Shown here: positions 56,154 to 64,000 of the stretch, piece by piece
Position numbering within the stretch: position 1 is the first letter of the stretch
How the letters are laid out: each line of letters starts with the position of its first letter
Assembly (NCBI RefSeq): GCF_039904985.1
Contig: NZ_CP157005.1
Span: 3,801,501-3,865,500, forward strand
Direction of reading: 5' to 3'
Source: Methylomonas sp. AM2-LC
GTDB taxonomy: Bacteria; Pseudomonadota; Gammaproteobacteria; Methylococcales; Methylomonadaceae
DNA length: 64,000 bases
The notes under the pieces: generated by a model
Database searches by the model: none
What the model was told of the DNA's origin: nothing
Seen by the model: the letters and a program-made list of their open reading frames with translations, nothing else
Program-made: the position numbers and the translations under genes

Positions 56154-58108
56154 TGGCTAATCTCACTTGACAGAAGTTGCAAAAAATCTTGTTCAGAAAT
56201 TATCTGTACGCCTTTTTCAGTAGCCGCTTGCAATTTGTTTGCACCGACATTTTCCCCGATTACCAGATAATCTGTTTTGGCTGACACCGAGCTCCCCACT
56301 TTGGCACCACATGCTTTAGCCTGCTTGGTCAACTCATCGCGTGTACCCGATTGCAGGGTACCGGTAAACACCAGAGTTTTACCCGCTAATACATGCGCGT
56401 TTTCTATGCGCAGGTTTTGCGTACTTTGCAGAGTAAAACCTAAAGCCATTAAGCTATCAAATAACGGTTTAATAGCGGCAAAACCTTCAGTTATGACAGC
56501 GGCCGTTTTTTCCGCAAAGCCTTCCAGACGAATAATATCCGCTTCGTTCAGACTAAAAATATCAGTTAAAGCATAATGACTCAGCAGTTTTTCACAATTC
56601 CCCAGCCCCATACGGAACACGCCAAATGCAGCCAGAAAGCGCCAGTCTTCAACGGACTCACTACGACTACGCACTAATTGCTCGACAAGATTGGACGATT
56701 GCTTGGGCCCAAAACCCATGCTTTCAAACTGTTCGGCGGTAAGTTGATAAATCTCATCAACACGACGAATACCGTATTCGTAAAGCTTTTTTATGGTTGC
56801 TGCACCAAAACCATCGTTGTTTTTCAAAATTCGAAAAAAGTGTTCCATAGTATTGCTGATTTGTGCCGGACAACTCAGGGTATTAGGACATAACAGATAA
56901 TCACTATCCCAGACTAATTCGTGCGCACAACTTGGGCAATGATTGGGTATTTGCGGTTCTGCCGGACGAAGTACTGCTTCAATTTTTGGAATCACTTCGC
57001 CGGAACGGGCTAAACGAATAAGTGCGCCAGGTCCTATCCCCTTATCCAATACCATTCGGTAATGATGAGCCGTAGCTCTGGATAACAATGCACCGCTTAG
57101 TCTGACAGGTTCAAGCTCTGCAACTGGCGTAATACGGCCCGAGCGTGAAGTTTGCGGGGTAATAGCAAAGACGACTACTTCAGCGGTATCCAGATTTTTC
57201 TTGTACGCCAATTGCCAGCGATGATGATGACGGGTAGCGCCCATATAGGCTTTAATTTCTGCATCGACAATTTCCAGCACCACGCCATCAATATCGTAAT
57301 CAAAATCCGCCCAATCGTTAATATCTATACTTTCATACACCTGCAACAATGTCTGTTTATCGCCCTCCCAGCTGGGTAAGGAGGCAAAAGGATAAAAAAT
57401 GGCGGCCTGTTCTGTAATCGCTAATTGTGCATGTGTATCCAGATCTTTTTCCTTGATAACACTGGCTACAAAATTACGCGGATTATCAAAACTGTCTGCC
57501 AAATGTTGATTGAAATAGCTGCGTTTGACTACAATTTCACCTGGGCCTGCAATACGTTGCTGTTGATTAGCCAACTGCAATCCACGCGCAAAGACTCTAC
57601 TGATATCAGTACCCTTACGACCATCACCCCGAGTATAGAATCTCTGCGTATCATCATAGGCAGCAAAGCCATCAAGCTTAGGCGTAATCCTATACCTTAT
57701 CTCATCTGCTGATTTATTTAGCTCAATTGCTGCTTTTTCAATACGCTCTATCCAGCGTTCTACCTCATCACGACTATACGCTTTTTCTGTGGATAACATC
57801 CTTTGCGGCAAATCAACCGTTTTTCCGGCAATCAGTGGCTCAGGCTCCACAGAAAATAAATATTCATGTTCGGGATTACGTCGTTTTAATTCTGCCAAAT
57901 ACACGCCATCATAATCAGCATCGCTAATAATAGGCTCACCACCCCGATACAAGGCATTGACTATCTGTAAAAACTTCACTAATTCTGCATCGGAATAAGC
58001 ACTCAACAGCTGTTGACTATCGATAAGTGAATAAAAACGCTCAGTACTAAGCTGATCAAAAGTTAGATTCGCTTGCTGAATGAGTTGGTGCTGACTGGCT
58101 GTAAGCAT
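56150..58108 (-). CDS. divergent NAD-dependent DNA ligase
   Basis: 652 residues with all LigA domains: N-terminal Ia region (about 40-115), adenylation domain with the lysine in PKLDG (K144) and TRGDG (159-163), OB fold, a four-cysteine zinc finger (CPSCAHELVWDSDYLLCPNTLSC), helix-hairpin-helix (FAAFGVFRMGLGNCEK) and a C-terminal BRCT (LAGKTLVFTGTLQSG). The Ia region lacks the classical LigA wording (SPTxxVGG and similar) and reads YRGGEPIISDADYDGVYL, and the lysine context differs from ELKLDG. It is probably a paralogue of the housekeeping ligase, which is not in the window. Coupled to thiD. The reason for a ligase-thiamine operon is unclear. Confidence 0.85.
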   Translation of the reverse strand: MLTASQHQLIQQANLTFDQLSTERFYSLIDSQQLLSAYSDAELVKFLQIVNALYRGGEPIISDADYDGVYLAELKRRNPEHEYLFSVEPEPLIAGKTVDLPQRMLSTEKAYSRDEVERWIERIEKAAIELNKSADEIRYRITPKLDGFAAYDDTQRFYTRGDGRKGTDISRVFARGLQLANQQQRIAGPGEIVVKRSYFNQHLADSFDNPRNFVASVIKEKDLDTHAQLAITEQAAIFYPFASLPSWEGDKQTLLQVYESIDINDWADFDYDIDGVVLEIVDAEIKAYMGATRHHHRWQLAYKKNLDTAEVVVFAITPQTSRSGRITPVAELEPVRLSGALLSRATAHHYRMVLDKGIGPGALIRLARSGEVIPKIEAVLRPAEPQIPNHCPSCAHELVWDSDYLLCPNTLSCPAQISNTMEHFFRILKNNDGFGAATIKKLYEYGIRRVDEIYQLTAEQFESMGFGPKQSSNLVEQLVRSRSESVEDWRFLAAFGVFRMGLGNCEKLLSHYALTDIFSLNEADIIRLEGFAEKTAAVITEGFAAIKPLFDSLMALGFTLQSTQNLRIENAHVLAGKTLVFTGTLQSGTRDELTKQAKACGAKVGSSVSAKTDYLVIGENVGANKLQAATEKGVQIISEQDFLQLLSSEISH

Positions 58109-58161
58109 GATTAGACAATTTGCTGATAACAGTTGATTATAATGGCACGCCAGCCAAAATC

Positions 58162-58194
58162 AAAAAAAAGGCGGGAGAGTACAACTGTCCCGCC
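58162..58194 (-). terminator. intrinsic terminator (GGCGGGA stem, T8)
   Basis: GGCGGGA (58170-58176) pairs with TCCCGCC (58188-58194), followed on the minus strand by T8 (58169-58162). Lies upstream of the ligase gene, so it ends a non-coding or leader transcript. The remaining 58195-58667 gap has no gene I can support. Confidence 0.7.
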
Positions 58195-58260
58195 AAGCAA
58201 ATATCTTTCAAGAGGATTATGTCAATGGTAGGAATGCAATGACATGGTGTTTATTCTAGA
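58162..58260 (-). ncRNA. candidate small RNA similar to the one at 16.8 kb
   Basis: On the minus strand: a 5' hairpin with ATGTCA (58219-58224) and TGACAT (58240-58245) arms, a single-stranded AATCCTCTTGAAAG, then TATTTGCTTGGCGGGA and a terminator hairpin with eight T residues. The wording around the terminator (TATTTG, then GGCGGGA...TCCCGCC, T run) repeats that of the 16.8-kb element. Alternatively an attenuated leader of the ligase gene, 54 bp downstream. Confidence 0.35.
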
Positions 58261-58667
58261 ATGCTCCAGCAATTTAATATTGATACATATCAACATTTAT
58301 AAAGTTAATTTCACTTTTTTCGCATCCAAGTTAACTCTTTGTTAAAAAGAAAAAGTAACCAGCGTGCATTATTTTTACAAACCTTACAGCATTTTCCACT
58401 CATCTGATCACAAAAAATGATACATTGTAGTTTAAATTTAGTGCCTCCAACTATTGAATCATGTATGCAATGCTTTAACCTAGAATTGGCTGCTATCCAT
58501 ACCCTCAAGTATGTAGGCGCCTAAACCTGTAGGTGACAAGTGTTAGCCCGTTAGTTAATTGATTCAAAAGGCTTTAGTTCGCTGACGAAGTGATCAACTG
58601 CCGATATGGGTTTAAGGTTGTAATGTAGCAAAAGCCGTAAGTGCTGCAAATTTTATGGGTGGGACTA

Positions 58668-59915
58668 ATGAATAGGCATACATTTCTGATATATGCTGTG
58701 TTTTGGTTAGCAATAATCTCGACGATTTATTACCAACAAACACTGGAAATAAAAAGTTCGTCGCAAGATTTAATAGCCAAACAAACCGATATGCTGGTCA
58801 ATCATCTTATCAAACTTCAGCAAGAGGTTGACCAGTATGGGATGCTGTACGCGCTGGTTAATGAACAGGGACAACCTAATGCCTTAATGCCAATTCCTGA
58901 AAGTGATTTGCAAACCACCAACGGACAGATTCTAACTAGGGTAGTACCCGTTTGTCTCAGCCATAAACTTAGCAGTGTTAACGCAGAAACCTCTCACATA
59001 CAATATCATTTGGTTAGCCTTAACCCATTAGATAGTAACCAAAAGCCCGATGACTGGGAATCCGCCACTCTGCTTGATTTTGAAAAGGGCGAAACCAATA
59101 AAAAAACTATTTCAAACAAAGAAGGTACCTCTTATTTCCGCTACATGTTGGCTTTACCCGTCGATGTCAGTTGCATAAAATGCCACACCCAACAAAACCT
59201 AAACGATAAAACGCCTATAATTGCGCTCAGCATGTCCATGCCTAGTTCCGATTTAGACGCATCTATTGCCACACACTTAAAAAAACAGCAATTGTTCTAC
59301 TTTATCATTACTGTTTTTGGTTTAGTGGTTATATTAATATCTTTGCTAAACCATCAAAAATTAAATCGTCGTCTGGTTAAAGCCAAACAACATTTAAAGT
59401 TAGCGTATATGGATGTCTTAACCCAACTTCCTAATCGCCGTTATTATGATTATTTTGTTAAGCGCGAATGGAAGCGTGCCGTGCGCCAAAGTTATCCGTT
59501 GTCCTTGATCATGGTCGATATTGATTATTTTAAGAATTACAATGACCACTTTGGTCATATTCAAGGCGATCATTGTTTACAAGAGGTTGCTAAAACATTG
59601 CGCCACTATTTTAGACGTGCTGGGGATTTGATTGCTCGTTATGGTGGAGAAGAATTTTGTGTGGTAGCAGCTTGTGATGCCGATCAGGCCAAACTATTAG
59701 CAGAAACGCTACGCATTGCTGTAGAAAGTTTGCAACTACCGCATCCAGGCTCTAAGGTGTCCGCATTCGTATCCATTAGTCTTGGCACTGCCACGGTCAT
59801 ACCTAACGAAAAGATGTCTTACGAAGACTTGTTACAACAAGCAGATCAATGTTTGTATCTTGCCAAACAAAATGGCAGAAATAGGGTAGAAACTTTTAAA
59901 ATGGAAGCAAACTAA
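58668..59915 (+). CDS. haem-c-type sensor diguanylate cyclase (DUF3365-GGDEF)
   Basis: About 415 residues from the ATG at 58668 (after a GGTGGGA site; a GTG at 58641 is less likely). N-terminal membrane helix, a periplasmic DUF3365/Tll0287-like domain (about 25-190) containing CIKCH (residues about 169-173), a covalent-haem motif, a second helix (about 205-230) and a GGDEF domain (about 260-410): catalytic GGEEF, with the inhibitory-site R-x-x-D (RAGD) five residues before. It should make c-di-GMP in response to a redox, gas or light-type haem signal. Convergent with the cysteine-synthase-like gene. EAL-type counterparts in the window are degenerate only. Confidence 0.92.
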   Translation: MNRHTFLIYAVFWLAIISTIYYQQTLEIKSSSQDLIAKQTDMLVNHLIKLQQEVDQYGMLYALVNEQGQPNALMPIPESDLQTTNGQILTRVVPVCLSHKLSSVNAETSHIQYHLVSLNPLDSNQKPDDWESATLLDFEKGETNKKTISNKEGTSYFRYMLALPVDVSCIKCHTQQNLNDKTPIIALSMSMPSSDLDASIATHLKKQQLFYFIITVFGLVVILISLLNHQKLNRRLVKAKQHLKLAYMDVLTQLPNRRYYDYFVKREWKRAVRQSYPLSLIMVDIDYFKNYNDHFGHIQGDHCLQEVAKTLRHYFRRAGDLIARYGGEEFCVVAACDADQAKLLAETLRIAVESLQLPHPGSKVSAFVSISLGTATVIPNEKMSYEDLLQQADQCLYLAKQNGRNRVETFKMEAN

Positions 59916-59921
59916 CCCTGC

Positions 59922-60824
59922 TTACCTATCTCTTTCACCGTTATCGTCTATTAGGGTAACCAAAGTTTTTCCTTTACCCAGCTGACTGGCAACCTGAAGT
60001 GCTGCACACACATTTGCAGCAGATGACATACCAGCAATGATACCTTCCTCACGAATCAGACGTTCACGCATACCAGCAGCTTCCTCACTACTGACCTGCT
60101 CTACGCCGTCTAGTAAATCAATATCCAGATTTTTGGGAATAAATCCCAAGCCTATACCATAAATACTGTGCGGGGTATGTGATCCACCCGAAAGCACAGG
60201 AGATTCAACAGGTTCAACTGCGAATACTTTAAAGTTCGGGTTACGATTTTTCATAACATCTGCAACACCCGTCAGAGTACCCCCGGTAGCCACACCGCAG
60301 ACAAAAGCATCTACATTACCATTGGTTGCCGACCATATTTCCTGTGCAGTAGTTTGCCGATGGATTTCAGGATTAGCCGGATTTTCAAATTGTTGCAGCA
60401 TCAAGGCACCGGAAATTTCACAGACAATAGCTCTGGCTTTGTCTATTGCGCCTTGCTGTCCATCAATTTCGGGTGTCAGCACTACTTCTGCACCATAGCG
60501 TTTCAGTAATTGCTGCCAATAGACTGTGGTGTTTTCTGGCATGGTCAAAATACATTGATAACCTCGAGCAGAAGCGACCATTGCCAAAGCAACACCGGCA
60601 TTTCCGGCAGTAGGTTCGACAATAGTACCCCCCGCTTTTAATAAACCGGCTTTCTCTGCTGACTGGATCATGGCTAAGGCAATTCGATCCTTGCCAGAGC
60701 CGCCCGGATTTCTGGATTCGAGTTTTACCAGAACCGTAGCGGCGTTTTCGGGCAAAATACGCTGGAGTTTAACTAATGGTGTATTTCCAATTAATTGTGT
60801 AATGAAACTTGCACTAGCCATCAC
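59922..60824 (-). CDS. cysteine-synthase-like PLP enzyme with variant substrate loop
   Basis: 300 residues, OASS/CysK-CysM family, fold II PLP. It shows LIGNTPLVKL at the start, the PLP lysine in GGSGKDRIA (K45) and the phosphate loop GVATGGTLTG. The substrate loop, normally TSGNTG, reads TAGNAG (72-77), and the C-terminus stops at NGERDR, about 20 residues short of most CysK. The sequence lies 10 bp after mucD and may be the last gene of the envelope-stress operon. It may use a substrate other than O-acetylserine, or be a weak or specialised sulfhydrylase. Confidence 0.8.
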   Translation of the reverse strand: MMASASFITQLIGNTPLVKLQRILPENAATVLVKLESRNPGGSGKDRIALAMIQSAEKAGLLKAGGTIVEPTAGNAGVALAMVASARGYQCILTMPENTTVYWQQLLKRYGAEVVLTPEIDGQQGAIDKARAIVCEISGALMLQQFENPANPEIHRQTTAQEIWSATNGNVDAFVCGVATGGTLTGVADVMKNRNPNFKVFAVEPVESPVLSGGSHTPHSIYGIGLGFIPKNLDIDLLDGVEQVSSEEAAGMRERLIREEGIIAGMSSAANVCAALQVASQLGKGKTLVTLIDDNGERDR

Positions 60825-60834
60825 TACTCCCAGT

Positions 60835-62241
60835 TTATTTATCTAACTTAAATGCCAAAAATATAGGATTACCGTTACGTTGCACCAATACTGCTATGGA
60901 TTTACCAGTAGGCAGCTTAGTAAGAATTTTATTGAATTCGTTACTATCACGAATCACATTATTTTGAATTCTTAAAATAATATCGCCAGGTTGTATACCA
61001 ATATCCTGAGCAATACCTTTTCCGACTCTTTGCACAAATACGCCATTTTTTTCAATTTGTAGCTCTTGACGTTGCTCAGCATTTAAATCGGTAACCACTA
61101 GACCCAGACGATTTGCATGAATTTCTTCTGCGTTTGGATCACTTTTTTGTGCAACTTGCTGAGAAGGCAACAAACCTATTTTGACTGAAAGTTCCTGTTT
61201 TTCACCTTGGCGAATAATTTTCAACTTGGCAGGCTCATCAATCGGTGTTACCCCTACACGTGGCGGCAGTTCACCTGATGTTTCTACGATTTGACCATTA
61301 AATTCGACAATAATATCGCCAATTTGCAAACCCGCTTTTTCAGCTGGTCCACCTGGAACAATTTTGGCCACCAACGCACCATGCGGACGATCCATGCCAA
61401 ACGATTCTGCTAATTGACGGGTAACATCCTGAATCTGCACACCTAACCAACCGCGTGAAACTTTGCCTTTGCTTTTAAGCTGATCTACCACATTCATTGC
61501 TAAATCAATGGGTATAGCAAAGGATAAGCCCATATAGCCTCCAGAACGGCTATAAATTTGCGAGTTTATACCAACAACTTTACCTTGCATATTGAATAAA
61601 GGCCCCCCGGAATTTCCAGGATTTATCGCTACATCAGTTTGAATAAAAGGAACGTAATTACCATCGGGTAAACTACGACCTTTGGCGCTGACTATACCCG
61701 CCGTAACTGACTGATCGAAGCCAAAAGGTGTACCAATTGCCAATACCCATTCGCCCACTTGCAACTGGTCTGGAGAACCTATTTCCACTACGGGTAAATC
61801 TTTAGCTTCCACTTTTAGTAGGGCAACATCAGAACTCTCGTCAGAACCAATCAATTTTGCTATTAGCTCACGTCTGTCTTTGAGCTTAACAACAATTTCA
61901 CTGGCATTATTCACCACATGATTATTGGTCAACACATAACCGTCTTTGGAAATAATGAAACCAGAGCCCAAAGAATTAGTTTCTTTAGGAGCCATACCCC
62001 GACCCGGACCTTGAAAATAATGCCGGAAAAACTCTTCCATTTCTGGTGGAATATCTTGAGGTAACTGCTGCTGATCGCCAGAATCGGCAGCTTGAGTCTC
62101 AGTATTTTTTTGTATAGTGCTAATATTAACCACTGCATTACCATTATTTTTTACCATTTCGGTAAAGTCCGGCAATTGCGCATAACTCAGGTTGCTTAAC
62201 AACAAATATACGCAAGCTCCGTAAAACAGCTTTTTAAGCAT
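60835..62241 (-). CDS. mucD: periplasmic serine protease DegP/MucD
   Basis: HtrA-family protease-chaperone that degrades misfolded envelope proteins. About 468 residues from the ATG at 62241 (AGGA site at 7 bases; an ATG at 62256 is an alternative). Signal peptide ends YAQ; the triad is His108 (NNHVV), Asp138 (SSDVALLKVE) and Ser211 (NPGNSGGPLF); two PDZ domains follow (about 250-345 and 370-460). Part of rpoE-rseA-rseB-mucD. Confidence 0.95.
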   Translation of the reverse strand: MLKKLFYGACVYLLLSNLSYAQLPDFTEMVKNNGNAVVNISTIQKNTETQAADSGDQQQLPQDIPPEMEEFFRHYFQGPGRGMAPKETNSLGSGFIISKDGYVLTNNHVVNNASEIVVKLKDRRELIAKLIGSDESSDVALLKVEAKDLPVVEIGSPDQLQVGEWVLAIGTPFGFDQSVTAGIVSAKGRSLPDGNYVPFIQTDVAINPGNSGGPLFNMQGKVVGINSQIYSRSGGYMGLSFAIPIDLAMNVVDQLKSKGKVSRGWLGVQIQDVTRQLAESFGMDRPHGALVAKIVPGGPAEKAGLQIGDIIVEFNGQIVETSGELPPRVGVTPIDEPAKLKIIRQGEKQELSVKIGLLPSQQVAQKSDPNAEEIHANRLGLVVTDLNAEQRQELQIEKNGVFVQRVGKGIAQDIGIQPGDIILRIQNNVIRDSNEFNKILTKLPTGKSIAVLVQRNGNPIFLAFKLDK

Positions 62242-62286
62242 GAAATCCTCTCTCAAAATTTGATAATATTTAAAATTGACTATCTA

Positions 62287-63384
62287 TTAACGTAATGTAA
62301 TGCCAGTTGCGATAAATTCAACCGTCTGGGCAGGTACTTCACCTAAAACGGTGATTTGGTAGGTATCTAATACTTTGCTATAGGAATTGACGGAACCCAA
62401 ACTGTGTAGTCCCTCTACACCCTGCGCTTCTTTAGGCTCCATATAGATAGATACCGAAGAAAAGCCATCGCTAATGAGTAAATGTTCAACCGCTTTTTGA
62501 GCTTGCTGCATTGAATTACGAATGAAAAATAAGGTTTTAAAACCCGCAGGCCAATTTTTTAATACAAACGGCGCATTTTCATAAGGCTCTGCCTGACTGG
62601 CATGTAAATGCTTAACCTGTAGTGTCGTTTCGTTAGTTTCAACAACAGGATTGGGGTCATTAATACCTTCCACTTTTAGATCGGTAAACACTAGCTGCTC
62701 AAGTATCATACCGTTAAGATCGTAAACTTCGACTTTCAAGGGCAAAAAATACTGGCTTTCTATCCAAACTTTGCGGCTATAACGCAATTGGTCTTTGGGT
62801 TGAATGGTAATAATTTCGGCAGGTAGCATGGCAATTGATTCCTTTCCTTGTTTTGCCAAACTGTAAAGTGCATCAATTTGGCTACTGTCTTCTGGCAAAT
62901 TGATAATGAAAGAGCTATCTACTGGATGATGATTGATGACTTTTTGACTGGTTTCCTTAAAAAGACAACTGACTTCGCTGGCTTTACGTGTAACTTCCCG
63001 CAACGGTGAATTCAATGAAGATAAGCGTTCCTGCTCAACACCTTCCACCACACTGTGTTTATATCGCATGGTATCGAGTTGTCCATTTTTCATCAGTACC
63101 ACAGTACCCTGATAATTTAATGATTTAAGCGCATGTTTCATATTCTCAAATAACTGAGGAGCACTTAGCAATTTATCCTCGGCATGAGCAACTGAAACAA
63201 ACAAAATTGCAGTGATCAAAAATACAAAAACATATCTGATAGCCTGAGAAACTTTGTACATTTTGGATGCCAAATCAGATACTTGATAATTTAGTCTGCG
63301 TTGCAAACTTGTTCCAAAAGGATAGGAAGTCTGTGCGCACATGATTACTTGTAAACCAGTTGAACTGCAGATTAACTCACTCAT
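62287..63384 (-). CDS. rseB: sigma-E regulatory protein RseB/MucB
   Basis: Periplasmic protein that shields anti-sigma factor RseA from cleavage. The long frame begins at an ATG overlapping the rseA stop (ATGA at 63381-63384); the signal peptide (MYKVSQAIRYVFVFLI..VAHA) starts only at codon 42 (ATG at 63261), giving about 324 residues, the usual family size. I favour 63261 as the mature protein start, but the coupled ATG is the only one with clear translational linkage. Contains the expected LLKSLNYQGTVVL and VWIESQYFLPLKVEVYD stretches. Confidence 0.85.
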   Translation of the reverse strand: MSELICSSTGLQVIMCAQTSYPFGTSLQRRLNYQVSDLASKMYKVSQAIRYVFVFLITAILFVSVAHAEDKLLSAPQLFENMKHALKSLNYQGTVVLMKNGQLDTMRYKHSVVEGVEQERLSSLNSPLREVTRKASEVSCLFKETSQKVINHHPVDSSFIINLPEDSSQIDALYSLAKQGKESIAMLPAEIITIQPKDQLRYSRKVWIESQYFLPLKVEVYDLNGMILEQLVFTDLKVEGINDPNPVVETNETTLQVKHLHASQAEPYENAPFVLKNWPAGFKTLFFIRNSMQQAQKAVEHLLISDGFSSVSIYMEPKEAQGVEGLHSLGSVNSYSKVLDTYQITVLGEVPAQTVEFIATGITLR

Positions 63385-63902
63385 TGCTCTTGATAACCCA
63401 CCACTCGGGCATAAGGTTGGGTGCGGTAAACATCGCTACTGTATACGGCATTGTCATGAGCTTGCAGATAATCGTTAAAATGCGGATTAAGTGGCACCAG
63501 TGTATTGGGCTGCTGCATATTGATGGCCATTGCAGGCTGTAAAGTATAAGGATTTTTTTGAGTATCGACTTTATACGCCACCCACACCACAGCCAAAGTA
63601 ATGGAAGCGGCCAGTGCTAATCCAGCTTTCTGCCAATTGAAGCTGATAAGGCTCGATTTTTTGCGTGGCAGCATAAAAGTGGGCTCGTAACTGATCTGTT
63701 GATGAATTTTGTCTGCAAAATGCTTATCAAGCACATAACAGCTGTCGTTTTTTAAAACTTGACTAATCAACTGATAGCGTTGCAATCGCTGCTTTAAAGC
63801 ATCATCCTGCCCCAAAGTTCGCAATAGCGATAAAGCCTTATCACTCTGTAGCTCATCATCGATGAGTAATGAAATTTTTTCGTTTACTTGTTCTTGCATC
63901 AA
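63381..63902 (-). CDS. rseA: sigma-E anti-sigma factor RseA/MucA
   Basis: 173 residues. Cytoplasmic N-terminal helices that bind RpoE (EKISLLIDDELQSDKALSLL), one membrane helix (about 92-110), and a short periplasmic tail. It is degraded by DegS and RseP on envelope stress. Overlaps rseB by ATGA. The rpoE gene is immediately upstream (its stop is 17 bp away). Confidence 0.93.
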   Translation of the reverse strand: MMQEQVNEKISLLIDDELQSDKALSLLRTLGQDDALKQRLQRYQLISQVLKNDSCYVLDKHFADKIHQQISYEPTFMLPRKKSSLISFNWQKAGLALAASITLAVVWVAYKVDTQKNPYTLQPAMAINMQQPNTLVPLNPHFNDYLQAHDNAVYSSDVYRTQPYARVVGYQEQ

Positions 63903-63918
63903 AACACCTTATGTTCTG

Positions 63919-64000
63919 TTAATTCAGCAATGGCTGCAATTTTTCATCAATAGCTTCTCGAGCGCGAAAAATTCTAGATCGCACTGTGCCAATGGGGCAA
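63919..64000 (-). CDS. rpoE: RNA polymerase sigma factor RpoE/AlgU, C-terminal end only (partial)
   Basis: The last 26 codons, cut by the right edge. They read CPIGTVRSRIFRAREAIDEKLQPLLN and stop (given in outline), matching the region-4 helix of RpoE, with the conserved GTVRSR-x-FRARE. Heads the rpoE-rseA-rseB-mucD operon; ECF sigma factor for envelope stress. Confidence 0.93.
   Translation of the reverse strand, partial: CPIGTVRSRIFRAREAIDEKLQPLLN

Noticed and set aside
56678..57712. several antisense frames within the ligase gene
   Set aside because: Shadows of the real coding frame, no family features.
58311..58508. 65-residue cysteine-containing frame on the minus strand
   Set aside because: No ribosome-binding site and composition like non-coding AT-rich DNA; kept only as part of a gene-free gap.
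58501..58640. possible c-di-GMP riboswitch before the GGDEF gene
   Set aside because: Segments such as GGCGCCTAAACC looked suggestive, but the conserved core and tetraloop-receptor of GEMM elements are not present.

Overview
The window looks like chromosomal DNA from a gammaproteobacterial methanotroph or methylotroph (order Methylococcales is my best guess). It is moderately AT-rich and densely coded. The pointers are a NAD-dependent formate dehydrogenase very close to the classical methylotroph enzyme, a gammaproteobacterial rpoE-rseA-rseB-mucD stress operon, waaF/waaC, ispH, an fbp-fnr pair, PEP-CTERM-like sorting tails and a stand-alone fused TssB-TssC sheath protein. I did not recognise any tRNA, rRNA, CRISPR array or intact insertion sequence. 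The identification is inference from protein families, not from a database search.

Layout. 1-3.3 kb (minus): start of scpA, a site-2 protease, a YciO-type protein, an HPP membrane protein and formate dehydrogenase. 3.4-10.3 kb is a molybdenum-flavoured block: a LysR regulator, a ModC-like ATPase with damaged catalytic motifs, a divergent ModE with a candidate operator, a WecG-type glycosyltransferase fused to a PEP-CTERM-like exported segment, and modC-modB without modA. 10.3-14.3 kb (minus): tsaB, a dinG/yoaA helicase, a TPR lipoprotein and a coiled protein with a CheZ-like motif. 14.9-18.4 kb: a sensorless sigma-54 activator, a degenerate EAL protein, a candidate small RNA and fabV. 18.7-21.4 kb is a looser region with an exported beta-rich protein, a secreted lipase-like protein and what looks like a decayed pglX start. 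21.4-26.2 kb: a tetR-emrA-emrB-nodT efflux operon. 26.5-37.3 kb: pgk, a chemoreceptor, a putative zinc metalloprotease, trhP, an rraA-like gene, ispH, ilvE, waaF and waaC.

37.7-54.7 kb: a secreted sedolisin with Ig-like repeats, the TssB-TssC fusion, a small membrane-anchored protein, a TetR/Nudix pair, a lipoprotein, two tandem paralogous exported proteins with different low-complexity tails, fbp-fnr, a FliK-like protein, an RlmN-like radical SAM enzyme and an HDOD-GAF protein. 54.7-58.1 kb is an unusual translationally coupled operon of a divergent NAD-dependent DNA ligase with thiD and thiE. 58.7-64 kb: a haem-c/GGDEF sensor, a cysteine-synthase-like enzyme and the rpoE envelope-stress operon, cut by the window end.

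The most interesting points are: the metal-free formate dehydrogenase beside a molybdate-sensing gene set that includes an apparently catalytically crippled ModC; the sorting-signal/glycosyltransferase fusion; the orphan TssBC fusion; and two look-alike candidate small RNAs with a pyrimidine-rich (anti-Shine-Dalgarno) stretch and a GGCGGGA terminator.
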